A program made the position numbers and the translations under genes. The notes beneath the pieces were generated by a model. The model was not told the origin of the DNA. It made no database searches and saw only the letters and a list, made by a program, of their open reading frames with translations. Below, piece after piece: positions 25,644 through 36,371 of a DNA stretch of 47,969 nt. Positions within the stretch are counted from its first letter, which is position 1; every line of letters starts with the position of its first letter. This stretch comes from an uncultured Chloroflexota bacterium (GTDB taxonomy: Bacteria > Chloroflexota > UBA11872 > UBA12225), in assembly GCA_902805635.1 (NCBI GenBank), contig CADCTC010000167.1:1-47969 (forward strand), in the 5' to 3' direction.

Positions 25644-26597
25644 TTAGGGAGTGGGGCTTGCGCCGTTCAGCCTGGCGGCGAGCTGCTCGGCGTTGCGGAC
25701 GCCATAGTCGGAATAGCAGTTGTTGAACAGGACATGGGTCTGCTCGGCCTGCTCGGCGAGCTGCTGGACGACGGGCGCGAGGCCGGCGAGCTCTGCATCG
25801 CTGTAGAGGTACTTGAAGCGCTCGGCGACGGTCACGTCCTTGGCCTGCCAGTTCTCGGCGTTGCGGCCGTGCAGCCGCAGCACCGCCAGGTCGGAGTTAG
25901 TCACCAGCGGCACCAACGGTACGCTGGAGCGGAAGCCCTGCGGCTCGTCAACGGCAACGTAGGTCAGGTCGTTTGCCGCGAGCAGGGCGCCGGTTTCCGG
26001 AATGTTGCGCTCCTCCAACCAGGAGCCGTTGCGAAACTCCACCGCGAGCTTGTGCTCCGGAAGCAGGGAGCGGGCGCGCTCGATGTATTCCTTGTTAGCG
26101 CGGTTGATGCCGAACCACGGCGGGAATTGGAGCAGGATGAAGCCCAGCTTGCCACTGCACGCCAGCGGGTCCAGTGCGCGAGCAAACGCGTCCCAGATCC
26201 ACGCCTGGGCTGATTCGGGGAGATCTTTGAGGTAGATCTGGCGCTTGCCGGCGCCGAAATCAGCGGGGAGGCTGTCGCGGATGATCGGGGGCAGCTTGGC
26301 GACGGCAGCACCGTGGCCGGTCATCAGGCCGAATGCCTTGAAATCGAACGTGAACGCGTCTGGCGTGCGCTCTGCCCACAATACGGCGTTCCGCTCCGAC
26401 GGAAGCGAGTAGTAGGTGGAATCGACCTCTACGACGGGAAACTTTGAGGCGTAGTGGGCGAGTCGCTGCTCGGCCGACGACGCTTCAGGGGGGTACCAGC
26501 CCGACTTGAGGATGGTCGGGTCGGTCCACGAGCACGTGCCTATCAGGATTGGGGCATCTCTGGCTACCGCCCTGGCTGGCTCGGTCACCTCGGTCAT
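25644..26597 (-). CDS. DUF72 (YecE-like) protein
   Basis: This 317-aa protein matches DUF72: ILIGTCSWTDP at the start, SGWYPP, VEVDSTYY, FDFKAFG, GFILLQFPPWF, AVEFRNGSW, LRLHGRN and LFNNCYSDYGVRNAEQL. The family adopts a TIM-barrel but its biochemical role is unknown. It lies 18 nt downstream of the SDR gene on the same strand. The ATG at 26597 gives a normal length; six further upstream codons are open. Confidence 0.85.
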   Translation of the reverse strand: MTEVTEPARAVARDAPILIGTCSWTDPTILKSGWYPPEASSAEQRLAHYASKFPVVEVDSTYYSLPSERNAVLWAERTPDAFTFDFKAFGLMTGHGAAVAKLPPIIRDSLPADFGAGKRQIYLKDLPESAQAWIWDAFARALDPLACSGKLGFILLQFPPWFGINRANKEYIERARSLLPEHKLAVEFRNGSWLEERNIPETGALLAANDLTYVAVDEPQGFRSSVPLVPLVTNSDLAVLRLHGRNAENWQAKDVTVAERFKYLYSDAELAGLAPVVQQLAEQAEQTHVLFNNCYSDYGVRNAEQLAARLNGASPTP

Positions 26598-26615
26598 GGC
26601 AGATAAGCCCGGCAA

Positions 26616-27395
26616 TCAGCGGGCCAGGAAGCCGCCGTCCACGACCAAACCGGTTCCGGTGACGAAGGATGCATCGTCCGAACAGAGGTAGAGCGCGGCG
26701 CGCGCGATCTCCTCGGGACGGCCGAGGCGGCCGAGGGGCTGGCGCGCTTCCATCAGCGCGCGCTGGGCCACCGGGTCCGACTGCTGCGCAATGATCTTCC
26801 CGATCCACGGGGAGTCGACGGTGCCCGGTAGCAGGGCATTGCAGCGGATGCCACGGCTCGCATAGTCGATGGCGATCGACTTGGTGAGGCCGAGCACACC
26901 GGCCTTGGCGGCGCAGTAGGCGGCGCGGTTGGCCACGGCCGCCTCCGCTGCCGCGGATGAGGTGTTGCAGATCACCCCACCACCGTGCACCAGCATGTGC
27001 GGGATGGCGAACTTGCTGCCGAGGAAGACGCCCTTGAGGCACACGCCGAGCACAAGGTCCCAGTCTTCTTCGCTCGTCTCGTGGCAGACGGCGGCGACGC
27101 CAACACCGGCGTTGTTGCACAGGATGTCCAGCGCGCCGAACCGTTCGACGGTGCGCTCGACCATCGCCTGGCAGTCGGCGGCGCGGGAGACGTCGGAGGC
27201 GAGGGCGACCGCATCGCCGCCACCGGAATCGATCTCGCCAGCGACCCGCTCCGCCGCGGCGCGGTCAAGGTCCACCACGGCGACGCGCGCGCCCTCGGCA
27301 GCGAACAGGCGCGCCATGGCCTCTCCGATGCCGGAGCCGGCACCGGTGATGAGTGCGGATTTGCCGGTGAGCTTCGCGGGGCGCAGTTCTGTCAT
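26616..27395 (-). CDS. Short-chain dehydrogenase/reductase
   Basis: This 259-aa protein is a classical SDR: TGAGSGIG cofactor loop near residue 17, DLD after the second strand (which favours NAD), NNAGVG, the catalytic Ser in NTSSAAAE, and YCAAK with the catalytic Tyr and Lys. The C-terminal VDGGFL is typical. Acts on an unknown alcohol or ketone, possibly a sugar, given the nearby Gfo/Idh/MocA enzyme. DUF72 follows at once and is probably co-transcribed. No Shine-Dalgarno is clear. Confidence 0.9.
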   Translation of the reverse strand: MTELRPAKLTGKSALITGAGSGIGEAMARLFAAEGARVAVVDLDRAAAERVAGEIDSGGGDAVALASDVSRAADCQAMVERTVERFGALDILCNNAGVGVAAVCHETSEEDWDLVLGVCLKGVFLGSKFAIPHMLVHGGGVICNTSSAAAEAAVANRAAYCAAKAGVLGLTKSIAIDYASRGIRCNALLPGTVDSPWIGKIIAQQSDPVAQRALMEARQPLGRLGRPEEIARAALYLCSDDASFVTGTGLVVDGGFLAR

Positions 27396-27512
27396 TGGGG
27401 CGTGCTCGCGCCGAATGCCGGCTGCCGGCGAGTGGCAGGCGGCCCCGGAACGGCTATCAACTGCTGTCCACGGGTTGCCGGCGGCGGTGGCGCTAGTGCA
27501 TTATGCGTCACA

Positions 27513-28118
27513 GTGCGGTTGGTTATTGGCGCCTTCCCGACGCTTGCCGAGGCGGAAGGCGCAACGCAGGCGCTGATCCAGGCGGGGCATCGCCAGGACG
27601 CGATTTCGGCCTACGGCCGCATCGGCGGCGGTCGTGTGCTCCTGGTGGGCCGGGTAGCGGTGCACCCTGTGGGCGACCCGGCGCGGCTAGTGTCCCGCGC
27701 CGAGCGCGCGCGTGCCTGGGCCGCCGTTGGGGCGGTAGCTGGCTTGGTGCTTGGGCTCGCGGTGCTGGGTGCGGCGCGGTTGGGAGGAGTGGAGCCGTTC
27801 GGCGAGGTGCCGGCGGCGCTGGCCGGTTGGCCGGCGTCGAGCCTGCTGGTGCTGGTGGTAGCGCTGGCGGGGGCAGCGCTGGGGGCGCTGGCGCGCCGCA
27901 CTGACGGGCTGCCGCATGATCTGGCCTACCGCTACGGTGTGCGCTTGGATCAGGGCGATACCCTGGTGGCCGTGCGCACCGCGCCGGGGAGCGAGGCGCG
28001 CGCTGCGCAGGAGCTGATGGGGCTGCAGGGCGCCGTCTTTTCCGACGTGACACGCGGCGCCGTGGAGCCACTGGGGCCGGTGATGCCGCCCCCCACACTG
28101 GCGCCCAGCCAGAACTGA
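27513..28118 (+). CDS. Small two-helix membrane protein, stress-protein-like
   Basis: The predicted protein has 201 aa. The start VIGAFPTLAEAEGATQALIQAGHRQDAIS resembles the N-terminal repeat of general-stress (YflT/17M-like) proteins. Two membrane segments follow (about 75-95 and 110-130), then a second soluble region with VAVRTAPGSEARAAQELM, which echoes the first. So two ferredoxin-like soluble lobes flank a helical hairpin. The function is unknown. The GTG at 27513 has CATTAT 8 nt upstream and no Shine-Dalgarno. It ends 2 nt from the stop of secF. Confidence 0.62.
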   Translation: MRLVIGAFPTLAEAEGATQALIQAGHRQDAISAYGRIGGGRVLLVGRVAVHPVGDPARLVSRAERARAWAAVGAVAGLVLGLAVLGAARLGGVEPFGEVPAALAGWPASSLLVLVVALAGAALGALARRTDGLPHDLAYRYGVRLDQGDTLVAVRTAPGSEARAAQELMGLQGAVFSDVTRGAVEPLGPVMPPPTLAPSQN

Positions 28119-28120
28119 CC

Positions 28121-29062
28121 CTACGCCGCCGCGGGCTGGAGGGAGGCGCCGCGGCCGGTGAGGCGGCGCCAAAGGTTGCCGAGCTCACCGTTCTCCCACA
28201 CGACCAGCAGACAGCTGGCGTTGAAGATAGACGAGTACGTGCCGGAGATCATGCCTACCAGCAGCACGAGCACGAAGTTGCGGATGGTGCCTCCGCCCAG
28301 GAAGAGCAGCGCCGTGAGCGTGAACATGGCCGTCAGACCGGTGATGAGCGACCGGTCCAGCGTCTGGTTGATGCTGAAGTTCACCACGCGCTCGAACGAC
28401 TCGCCGGGGAAGCGCCCTACGTTCTCGCGCACGCGATCGAACACGACGATGGTGTCATGCACCGAGAAGCCGACGACGGTGAGGATGGCGCTGACGAAGA
28501 GCGCGTCCACCTCCAGACCAAACAGCTGTCCGAAAATGGCCCACAGGCCAAGCACCAGCACCGCGTCGTGGACGAGCGCGAAGACGGCGCACGCGCCGTA
28601 GCGCCAGGGCTTGGGCACCTGGCGGAACGCGTACCACAAGTAAAGCAGGATCATGACCGATGCGCCCAGCACCGCCAAGATGGCGCCGCGCGCGGTCTCG
28701 CGCCCGACGACCGGGCCGACGCTCTCGAAGCGGTCCTCGGTGAGTGTCCCGGCGGTCTGGCCAAGGGAGGCAACCAGCTGGTTCTTTTCGGTGGTATCCA
28801 GGCCGCGCGTGCGCACGATATAGCTCACGCGGCCGGCGGTGTCGGTGGTGGTGACCACGCTGGCGTCGTAACCTTGGCGGGCGAGTGCCTCACGCAGGTC
28901 GGCGGGGGCAACCTCCCGCTCGGTGCGCAGCTCCAGCAGGCTGCCGCCCGTGAAGTCGATCCCCAGGCGCAGCCCCCAGACGAGCAGCGCCAGGGTGCCC
29001 GGCAGGATAATGAGCGTGGAGAAGAGGAAGTACCACTTGCGGCGGCCGATGATGTTGAACAT
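28121..29062 (-). CDS. secF: Protein translocase subunit SecF
   Basis: This 313-aa protein has the SecF layout: first membrane helix with RKWYFLFSTLIILPG, GIDFTGGSLLELR at the periplasmic entry, a small outer domain, and five further helices including VGFSVHDTIVVFDRVREN and the closing LFLGGG region. With SecD it uses the proton gradient to pull exported proteins through SecYEG. It follows secD by 15 nt on the same strand. Confidence 0.96.
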   Translation of the reverse strand: MFNIIGRRKWYFLFSTLIILPGTLALLVWGLRLGIDFTGGSLLELRTEREVAPADLREALARQGYDASVVTTTDTAGRVSYIVRTRGLDTTEKNQLVASLGQTAGTLTEDRFESVGPVVGRETARGAILAVLGASVMILLYLWYAFRQVPKPWRYGACAVFALVHDAVLVLGLWAIFGQLFGLEVDALFVSAILTVVGFSVHDTIVVFDRVRENVGRFPGESFERVVNFSINQTLDRSLITGLTAMFTLTALLFLGGGTIRNFVLVLLVGMISGTYSSIFNASCLLVVWENGELGNLWRRLTGRGASLQPAAA

Positions 29063-29077
29063 TGGCGTGCTTCTTCG

Positions 29078-30502
<1,425 letters not shown>

Positions 30503-30631
30503 TGTCTTTGGAAATCGAGTATATCGAGACTGCGACCATTCAGAGCGCAGCGAAGAGTCCGTTGCGGAGGCACGAGGCTGACGGATGTGTCGCTGCGCAC
30601 AACGTCACGAGCTCGCGCAGCTCTTGGGTTC

Positions 30632-31825
30632 TTACAGCGCCAGCTGATAGCGCATGGCGCCGACGTGCCGTACGCGCCCCTGGAGCTCGAGCAGCGCCAG
30701 GCTGCCGGTGACCTCGTGCACGGGACGGCCCAGGGACCGGCTGAGCGTGTCCACGTGGACGGCCTCGCCGGCGTGGCGAAGCGCTTCCAGCAGCGGGTTG
30801 CCGGACGGGCCGCTCGCTCCGGCGCCACCGCTGCCGTTCTGCCGTGGCGTTGACTGTGAGCCGTTGGTGCGCGACGCGGAGCCGAGGTCGAACGTGAGCT
30901 GACGCACGCTCAGCGCAATGAGGTGTGGATTGACCTCGTGCAGCACGTCCTCCGCCGCCGTCACGAGCTTGGCGCCATCCTGGATGAGCCGGTTGCAGCC
31001 GCGGCTGGCGGGCGATGTAACCGGGCCAGGGACGGCGAATACGTCCCGCCCCTGCTCCAGCGCGTACTTGCTGGTGATCAGCGCTCCGGACGTGTGGTCG
31101 GCCTCCACCACGACCACTCCGGCCGACAGTCCGGAGATGATGCGGTTGCGCGGCGGGAAGTTCTCGGCCATGGGGCCGGTGCCGATGGGGTAGTCGGAGA
31201 CGAGGGCGCCGCGCTCGCGGATGGCGTCGGCCAGTCTGCGATTCTCAGGTGGGTAGAGTGTGTCCAGTCCATGTCCGAGCACGGCCACCGTTCGACCACC
31301 GCCGGCGAGTGCGCCGCGGTGCGCGTGCGTATCGATGCCTTTGGCGAGCCCGCTGATGACGGCCATGCCGGCAGCTGCCAGGTCGTGGGCTATCCGCTCG
31401 GCCACGTCGCGGCCGTAGACCGTGGCGCGGCGTGTGCCCACCATGGCGACCGCCTGCGCATCTTCGGGCAAGAGCTCCCCCTTGACGTAGAGCACAGGGG
31501 GTGGGTCGTGGATCTCCTTGAGCAGGGCTGGGTATTCGGGATCCAGCCAGGTCAGCGCCGCTGCGCCCGCGGCGCGCACGCGCTCCAGCTCGCGTTCGGG
31601 GTCGGCACGCCGCTGCAACTCAGTCACGGCGTCCAGCGCGCGCCGATCTCCCAGCACCGGCGCTAGCTCCCCTCGCGGCGCGCGCCACGCCTCGGCGAGC
31701 GTGCCGAAGCGTTCCAGCAGTCGCCGGAAGCGGACCACGCCGACCCCCGGCGCGCGGTTGAACAGCACCCAGCACGCCCGCTCCGCCTCGGCTACCGCGT
31801 GTGTGTCCGGCGGTCCCACATCCAC
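30632..31825 (-). CDS. dprA: DNA-processing protein DprA
   Basis: The protein has 397 aa. An N-terminal helical region (WVLFNRAPGVGVVRFRRLL) leads to the Rossmann-like core with MVGTRRATVYG, SGLAKGIDTHAHRGAL, TVAVLGHGLDTLYP, PMAENFPPRNRIISGLS and EADHTSGALITSKYALEQGR. A winged-helix tail follows a Ser/Gly-rich linker. DprA loads RecA on incoming single-stranded DNA during natural transformation. No other competence gene is in the window. The GTG start has TACCAT 8 nt upstream. Confidence 0.94.
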   Translation of the reverse strand: MDVGPPDTHAVAEAERACWVLFNRAPGVGVVRFRRLLERFGTLAEAWRAPRGELAPVLGDRRALDAVTELQRRADPERELERVRAAGAAALTWLDPEYPALLKEIHDPPPVLYVKGELLPEDAQAVAMVGTRRATVYGRDVAERIAHDLAAAGMAVISGLAKGIDTHAHRGALAGGGRTVAVLGHGLDTLYPPENRRLADAIRERGALVSDYPIGTGPMAENFPPRNRIISGLSAGVVVVEADHTSGALITSKYALEQGRDVFAVPGPVTSPASRGCNRLIQDGAKLVTAAEDVLHEVNPHLIALSVRQLTFDLGSASRTNGSQSTPRQNGSGGAGASGPSGNPLLEALRHAGEAVHVDTLSRSLGRPVHEVTGSLALLELQGRVRHVGAMRYQLAL

Positions 31826-31864
31826 AGGGCGGGATGGTAGCGGCGCACTACACGCTACGGCACG

Positions 31865-32830
31865 CTAGAGCTGCAGGCGCAGTCCCTCATACGCCGCGAT
31901 GGTGCGAGGGAACGCCGCCTGGGTTTCACGTTCGATGGCGGCAATCGCGTCGTCGTCGTTCGTGGGCGCGTGGTGGAAGAGCACCAGCTGGCGCACGCCG
32001 GCGCCCTGCGCGATTTCCACGGCCATCTGGGCGGTGCTGTGGCCCCAGCCCTGCTTGAGCCCCTCGGTGTACTCGTCTGATCGGTACTGAGCGTCGTGGA
32101 TCAGCACATCGGCGTTCCTGGAGAAGTGCATCAGGCGGCGGTCACCGCCGATGTAGCCTTCCACGTCCGAGGCGAATACCAGCACCTTGCCGCCGTGCTC
32201 GATGCGGTAGCAGAACGTGCCGCCGCGGGGATGGTTCAGGTTGTGATAGCAGGTGATCACCACCTGATCGGACCGGGCCTGCAGGTCGTGCGCCTTGACG
32301 ACGCGCGGGTCGAGGGAGACCGAAACCGGCTCGAACAGCACGGCGTCGCCTTCGGCGATGTTGCGGATGTGGCGTTCCGCGGCGAGCGACTCGGCGTCCA
32401 CCGGGAAGTAGGGGGCCACCATGGCGCCGGACAGCGCGGCGGTGAGGTCTTCGCGCAGCATGCGCGGGCCGTAGACGAATGCCTTGGTGTGTGGCAGGTA
32501 CAGCGGCGCAAAGAAGGGGTAGCCCTGGATGTGGTCGTGGTGCATGTGGGTGAGCAGGATCGTCAGCTGTAGGCGGCCGCGCGTCGTCTCGGGGAGCGCG
32601 AAGTAGTCCTTCACCAGCTGACTGCCCAGGCCGATGATGCCGGTGCCGGCGTCCAGGATGATGAGGTGGCCGCCCGCCCGTATTTCCACGCACGGCGTGT
32701 TGCCGCCGTAGCGCATGGTGGACGGCCCTGGCACCGGGTAGCTGCCGCGCACGCCGCGGAACAGGGCGCTGATTGACGCTTCAGTCTTGCCCTTCGCCAG
32801 AGGGAGAACGGCGGCTTCCTGCACGGCCAT
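31865..32830 (-). CDS. Metallo-beta-lactamase-fold hydrolase
   Basis: This 321-aa protein starts its fold with FRGVRGSYPVPG and YGGNTPCVEI. HMHHDHIQGYPFF carries the HxHxDH metal motif, and ASDVEGY and FHHAPTNDDD supply later ligands. This branch is related to cyclic-nucleotide or CoA-linked phosphodiesterases, and the substrate cannot be read. CATAAT lies 5 nt before the ATG at 32830 with no Shine-Dalgarno. It diverges from the HAD gene across 132 bp. Confidence 0.8.
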   Translation of the reverse strand: MAVQEAAVLPLAKGKTEASISALFRGVRGSYPVPGPSTMRYGGNTPCVEIRAGGHLIILDAGTGIIGLGSQLVKDYFALPETTRGRLQLTILLTHMHHDHIQGYPFFAPLYLPHTKAFVYGPRMLREDLTAALSGAMVAPYFPVDAESLAAERHIRNIAEGDAVLFEPVSVSLDPRVVKAHDLQARSDQVVITCYHNLNHPRGGTFCYRIEHGGKVLVFASDVEGYIGGDRRLMHFSRNADVLIHDAQYRSDEYTEGLKQGWGHSTAQMAVEIAQGAGVRQLVLFHHAPTNDDDAIAAIERETQAAFPRTIAAYEGLRLQL

Positions 32831-32899
32831 GCCCAATTATGGGTGCCTAACGCCTCGCCGTCCAGAATAGGGGACTCCTGCGCGGATTCCTTACACTCC

Positions 32900-32928
32900 C
32901 AGCACACCCTCAGCACACCCTCAGCACA
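32900..32928. repeat. 11-bp direct repeats in a divergent promoter region
   Basis: Two full copies of cagcacaccct (32900-32910 and 32911-32921) and a partial third (32922-32928) lie between the divergent genes. The 11-bp period is about one helical turn, so bound proteins would line up on one DNA face. Confidence 0.75.
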
Positions 32929-32962
32929 GCGCATCAACAGAATTGCCGTCTTCAATGCAGCC

Positions 32963-33787
32963 ATGACCGCCGCACCGCCTGTAAGCGCCGATCCGTCTCG
33001 ACTGGCTTCGCTTACGACGTTCCTGCTGGACCTGGATGGGGTCGTGTACACCGGGAACACGCCCATTCCCGGCGCTGCCGAGTTCGTGCGGTTCCTGCGC
33101 GACAGCGGGCGAAAGTTCGTGTGCATCACCAACAACTCGACGCTCACCGGGACGCAGTTCGCGGCCAAGCTGGCGGGGATGGGGATCGAGGCGGACGAGA
33201 CGCACCTGCTCACGTCGCCACAAGCGACGGCGATCTACCTCCGGGAACACCTGCGGCTGGCGCCCGGTGCGCGGGTGTTCCCCATTGGCGAGGAAGGGCT
33301 GGTGCGCGCGCTGCTGGAGGAGGGCTACCGGCTGGTGGACCGTGATGCCCAAGTAGTGGTGTGCGGGCTCGACCGGCGGCTGACGTACGATCGTTTGATG
33401 CGGGCGTGTTTCGCCATCAACGCGGGGGCAACGCTGGTAGCGACTAACCCTGACCTTTCTTTGCCGACCGAGCGGGGGTTGCTGCCCGGCAATGGCGCGA
33501 CGATCGCCTACCTCCAAACCGCAACGGGTGTCACGGCGACGGTGATCGGCAAGCCGGAGGCGACGATGCTGCAGCTGGCGATGGAGCGGGTTGGCGCCAC
33601 TCCCGTCGAGACGGCGATGATCGGCGACGGCCTGCTGACGGATATGGCGGCGGCCCACCGCGCCGGGACGACCGCCATACTGGTGCTGACCGGCGTCGCG
33701 CGGCGCGAGCACCTAGCGGCGGCGGCGGTGCAGCCGCACTTCGTGTTCGACGATTTGCCCGCCCTCCAGGAGATGCTCAGCCGATGA
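32963..33787 (+). CDS. HAD-IIA family phosphatase (NagD/PNPase-like)
   Basis: This 274-aa protein has the HAD motif [11 protein letters not shown], the C2-cap layout of the NagD subfamily, motif II ITNNST, the motif III Lys in VIGKPEA, and motif [11 protein letters not shown]. It should hydrolyse a sugar or nucleotide phosphate. The ATG at 32963 is preferred because DLDG is then 23 residues from the start, and TTCAAT lies 6 nt upstream. Its TGA overlaps the ATG of the transporter ATPase (ATGA), so translation is coupled. Confidence 0.87.
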   Translation: MTAAPPVSADPSRLASLTTFLLDLDGVVYTGNTPIPGAAEFVRFLRDSGRKFVCITNNSTLTGTQFAAKLAGMGIEADETHLLTSPQATAIYLREHLRLAPGARVFPIGEEGLVRALLEEGYRLVDRDAQVVVCGLDRRLTYDRLMRACFAINAGATLVATNPDLSLPTERGLLPGNGATIAYLQTATGVTATVIGKPEATMLQLAMERVGATPVETAMIGDGLLTDMAAAHRAGTTAILVLTGVARREHLAAAAVQPHFVFDDLPALQEMLSR

Positions 33788-34602
33788 CCACCAGTTCCGG
33801 CCCTGCTCCGACGGCCGCGGTGCCTTTCGGCGCCGCCGCGGACCGTGACACACCTGGTGAAGCTGGCGACGCGCCGGTGGTGTTCCAGGACGTGCGTAAG
33901 CGGTTTGGCTCGCTGGAGGTGCTCAAGGGCATCTCGGGGCGTGTGGAGCTCGGCGAAGTTGTGGTGATCTGTGGCCCCAGTGGCTCGGGTAAGAGCACGC
34001 TGCTGCGGTGCATAAACCGCCTGGAGAGCATCGACGGTGGCCAGGTGTACGTGCTGGGCAAGCCGGTGCATGACCCGAAGACCGACGTGAACCGGCTGCG
34101 CCAGGACATCGGGATGGTGTTCCAGCAGTTCAATCTGTTCCCGCACTTGACGGTGCTGGAAAACATCTCGCTCGCGCCATTGAAAGTGAAGCGCGTGGCG
34201 CGCGCCGAGGCCGAGGAGGCAGGGCTGCGGCTGCTCGAGCGGGTGGGAATCCCGGAAAAGGCCAAGGTATATCCGGCGCAGCTCTCCGGCGGGCAGCAGC
34301 AGCGTGTTGCCATCGCGCGCGGACTGGCGATGAACCCCAAGATCATGCTCTTCGACGAGCCGACATCTGCGCTGGACCCAGAGATGATCACCGAAGTGCT
34401 GGACGTGATGCGCGACCTGGCCAGAGACGGCATGACCATGGTGGTGGTGACGCACGAAATGGGCTTTGCGCGGGAGGTGGCGAGCCGTGTGCTGTTCATG
34501 GACGGCGGCGTGGTGGTGGAGGCGGCGCCGCCGTCTGAGTTCTTCACTAACCCGCAGCACGAGCGGACGCGCCAGTTCCTGGGCAAGATCCTGGGGCACT
34601 GA
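33784..34602 (+). CDS. glnQ: Polar amino-acid ABC transporter, ATP-binding protein
   Basis: This 272-aa ATPase has Walker [10 protein letters not shown], the Q-loop [16 protein letters not shown], the signature LSGGQQQR, Walker [14 protein letters not shown] and the His-loop [10 protein letters not shown]. It is of the GlnQ/HisP type. About 30 disordered residues precede the domain. It overlaps the HAD gene by 4 nt; the other transporter genes follow after a 134-bp gap with their own promoter. GlnQ is the nearest name; substrate specificity is not proven. Confidence 0.93.
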   Translation: MTTSSGPAPTAAVPFGAAADRDTPGEAGDAPVVFQDVRKRFGSLEVLKGISGRVELGEVVVICGPSGSGKSTLLRCINRLESIDGGQVYVLGKPVHDPKTDVNRLRQDIGMVFQQFNLFPHLTVLENISLAPLKVKRVARAEAEEAGLRLLERVGIPEKAKVYPAQLSGGQQQRVAIARGLAMNPKIMLFDEPTSALDPEMITEVLDVMRDLARDGMTMVVVTHEMGFAREVASRVLFMDGGVVVEAAPPSEFFTNPQHERTRQFLGKILGH

Positions 34603-34640
34603 GCAACGCCTCACCGGGCGATTTTTGGACGGCGCGGCTA

Positions 34641-34669
34641 TTGACGCCGCGGCGTGTAGCCGCTACGGT
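34641..34669 (+). promoter_or_regulatory. Sigma-70-type promoter for the binding-protein gene
   Basis: TTGACG (34641-34646) and TACGGT (34664-34669) are separated by 17 bp. It lies 67 bp before the ATG at 34737, which has its own AAGGAG. An 11-bp direct repeat (agcgcatcagt twice) sits in the leader. An internal promoter here would let the binding protein be made in excess over the ATPase. Confidence 0.55.
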
Positions 34670-34736
34670 CAACTCATGAACCGCGCAGATGCGCGGGGCA
34701 GCGCATCAGTAGCGCATCAGTAAGGAGATAGATCGC

Positions 34737-35633
34737 ATGGCATTTTCCAGGCGCACGCTCGTCGCCGGCGCGGCGGGCAGCCCCATCGCCGCTTTGCTCG
34801 CGGCGTGCGGGGCCAACCAGCAAACGGCGGCTCCGTCCTCCATTTCATCACCCGCTAGCGGGGCGGCCACTGCGTTTCCCGCCACCAGCCACATGGCGAA
34901 GATCATGCAGCGTGGCAAGCTGATCGCGGGCGTCAAGCAGGACCAGCCGCTGTTTGGCATGCTCAACCCGCGCACCAACGCGATTGAAGGGTTTGACGTG
35001 GACGTGGTGAAGGAGATCACCAAAGCGCTCTTCAATACCAAGGACGACCCATTCCCGAGCAAGCTGGAGCTGCGCGGCGTGACCTCCGCCCAGCGCATCC
35101 CGCTCCTGCAGGAAGCGGCGGTGGACATCATCGCCGCCACTATGACCGTCACCGACGAGCGCAAGCAGCAGATCGACTTCTCCGACACCTATTACATGGC
35201 TGGGCAGAGCCTGTTGGTGAAGAAGGAGAGCACGATCACCAAGATCCAGGACCTGGACAAGGCGGACAAGACTGTCTGTTCCGCCACGGGTTCGACCAGC
35301 GAGCAGAACATCACCAAGTTTGCCCCGGCCGCCCAGAAGCTGCTCTTTGCGGGGTACGCGGAGTGTCTGACGGCGATCCAGCAGGGCCGCGCCGACGCGC
35401 TGAGCACCGACGACATCATCCTGGCTGGCTACCTGGACACCGACCCCACGCTCAAGATGGTGGGTGGCCAGTTCACCCAGGAGCCGTATGGGCTGGGTAT
35501 CGCGAAGGCGAGCACCGGCTTCCAGGAGTTCGTCAACAACGAGCTGCGCAAGATGAAGACCGACGGCCGCTGGAAGGCCATCTACACCAAGTGGCTCGGC
35601 ATGACCGGCCCGACGCCCGAGCCGCCCAAGTAA
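34737..35633 (+). CDS. Amino-acid ABC transporter substrate-binding lipoprotein
   Basis: This 298-aa protein starts with SRRTLVAG (twin-arginine-like) and a lipobox LAAC, then a disordered Thr/Ser/Ala linker. A family 3 solute-binding domain follows: GVKQDQPLFG, GFDVDVVKEI, VDIIAATMTVTDERKQQIDFS, YMAGQSLLV, and the closing RKMKTDGRWKAIYTKWLG. It should capture glutamate, glutamine or a similar polar amino acid outside the membrane and deliver it to the permeases downstream. AAGGAG supports the ATG. Confidence 0.93.
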   Translation: MAFSRRTLVAGAAGSPIAALLAACGANQQTAAPSSISSPASGAATAFPATSHMAKIMQRGKLIAGVKQDQPLFGMLNPRTNAIEGFDVDVVKEITKALFNTKDDPFPSKLELRGVTSAQRIPLLQEAAVDIIAATMTVTDERKQQIDFSDTYYMAGQSLLVKKESTITKIQDLDKADKTVCSATGSTSEQNITKFAPAAQKLLFAGYAECLTAIQQGRADALSTDDIILAGYLDTDPTLKMVGGQFTQEPYGLGIAKASTGFQEFVNNELRKMKTDGRWKAIYTKWLGMTGPTPEPPK

Positions 35634-35647
35634 GCGACTGACGCACC

Positions 35648-36361
35648 GTGCTGCAAGCCACACCCCCTGCCCAGGCGGCCGAGGCGGCCGCCGCGGCGGC
35701 GCGGCCGTTTGGGGCGGTGGTCGCTGCCAATCTGCCGTTCCTGCTGCAGGGGTTGTGGGTGACGGTGCAAGTGGCGGTGCTCTCGCTGTTACTGGCGCTG
35801 GCGCTGGGGCTGGTCTTCGGGGTGCTGCGCGTGGCGCCGCTGCGGCCGGTGCGGGCCCTGGGCACGGCGTACGTGGAGTTCTTCCGCAATACGCCGCTGC
35901 TGGTCCAGATGTACTTTTGGTTCTTTGGGTTGCCGTGGCTGATCGGGGTGACGCTGCCCGGCTTCCAGGCCGGGTTCCTGGCGCTGGGCATCTACACCGG
36001 CGCATTCGTCGCGGAGGTGGTTCGCGCCGGCATTCTGGCGGTGTCGGCGGGGCACCTTCAGGCGGCGCGCTCGCTGGGCATGACCTATCTGCAGACCATG
36101 CGCTATGTGGTGTTGCCGCAGGCAGTGGCCACCACGGTGCCGCCGCTGGGCAACGTGATGATTGCACTGACGAAGAACACCAGCGTCGCCAGTGCCATCG
36201 CGGTGCCGGACATCATGTACAACGGCAACATCCTGAACTCGCGCACGTTTGCGACGTACGAGATCTTCATCGCGGTGGGGGTGGGCTACCTGGCGCTGAC
36301 AGTGCCGCTGAGTGTGGTGGTGAGCCGGCTGGAGCGCCGCTTCACGCGGTACAGAGGGTAG
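35648..36361 (+). CDS. Amino-acid ABC transporter permease 1
   Basis: This 237-aa membrane protein has the HisM/GlnP layout: a helix with LLQGLWVTVQVAVLSLLLAL, the FFRNTPLLVQMYF motif after it, and the cytoplasmic coupling loop EVVRAGILAVSAGHLQAARSLGMTYLQTM. It lies 14 nt after the binding-protein gene and starts with GTG. With the second permease it should form a heterodimeric channel. Confidence 0.93.
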   Translation: MLQATPPAQAAEAAAAAARPFGAVVAANLPFLLQGLWVTVQVAVLSLLLALALGLVFGVLRVAPLRPVRALGTAYVEFFRNTPLLVQMYFWFFGLPWLIGVTLPGFQAGFLALGIYTGAFVAEVVRAGILAVSAGHLQAARSLGMTYLQTMRYVVLPQAVATTVPPLGNVMIALTKNTSVASAIAVPDIMYNGNILNSRTFATYEIFIAVGVGYLALTVPLSVVVSRLERRFTRYRG

Positions 36362-36371
36362 GAGGGGTGAG

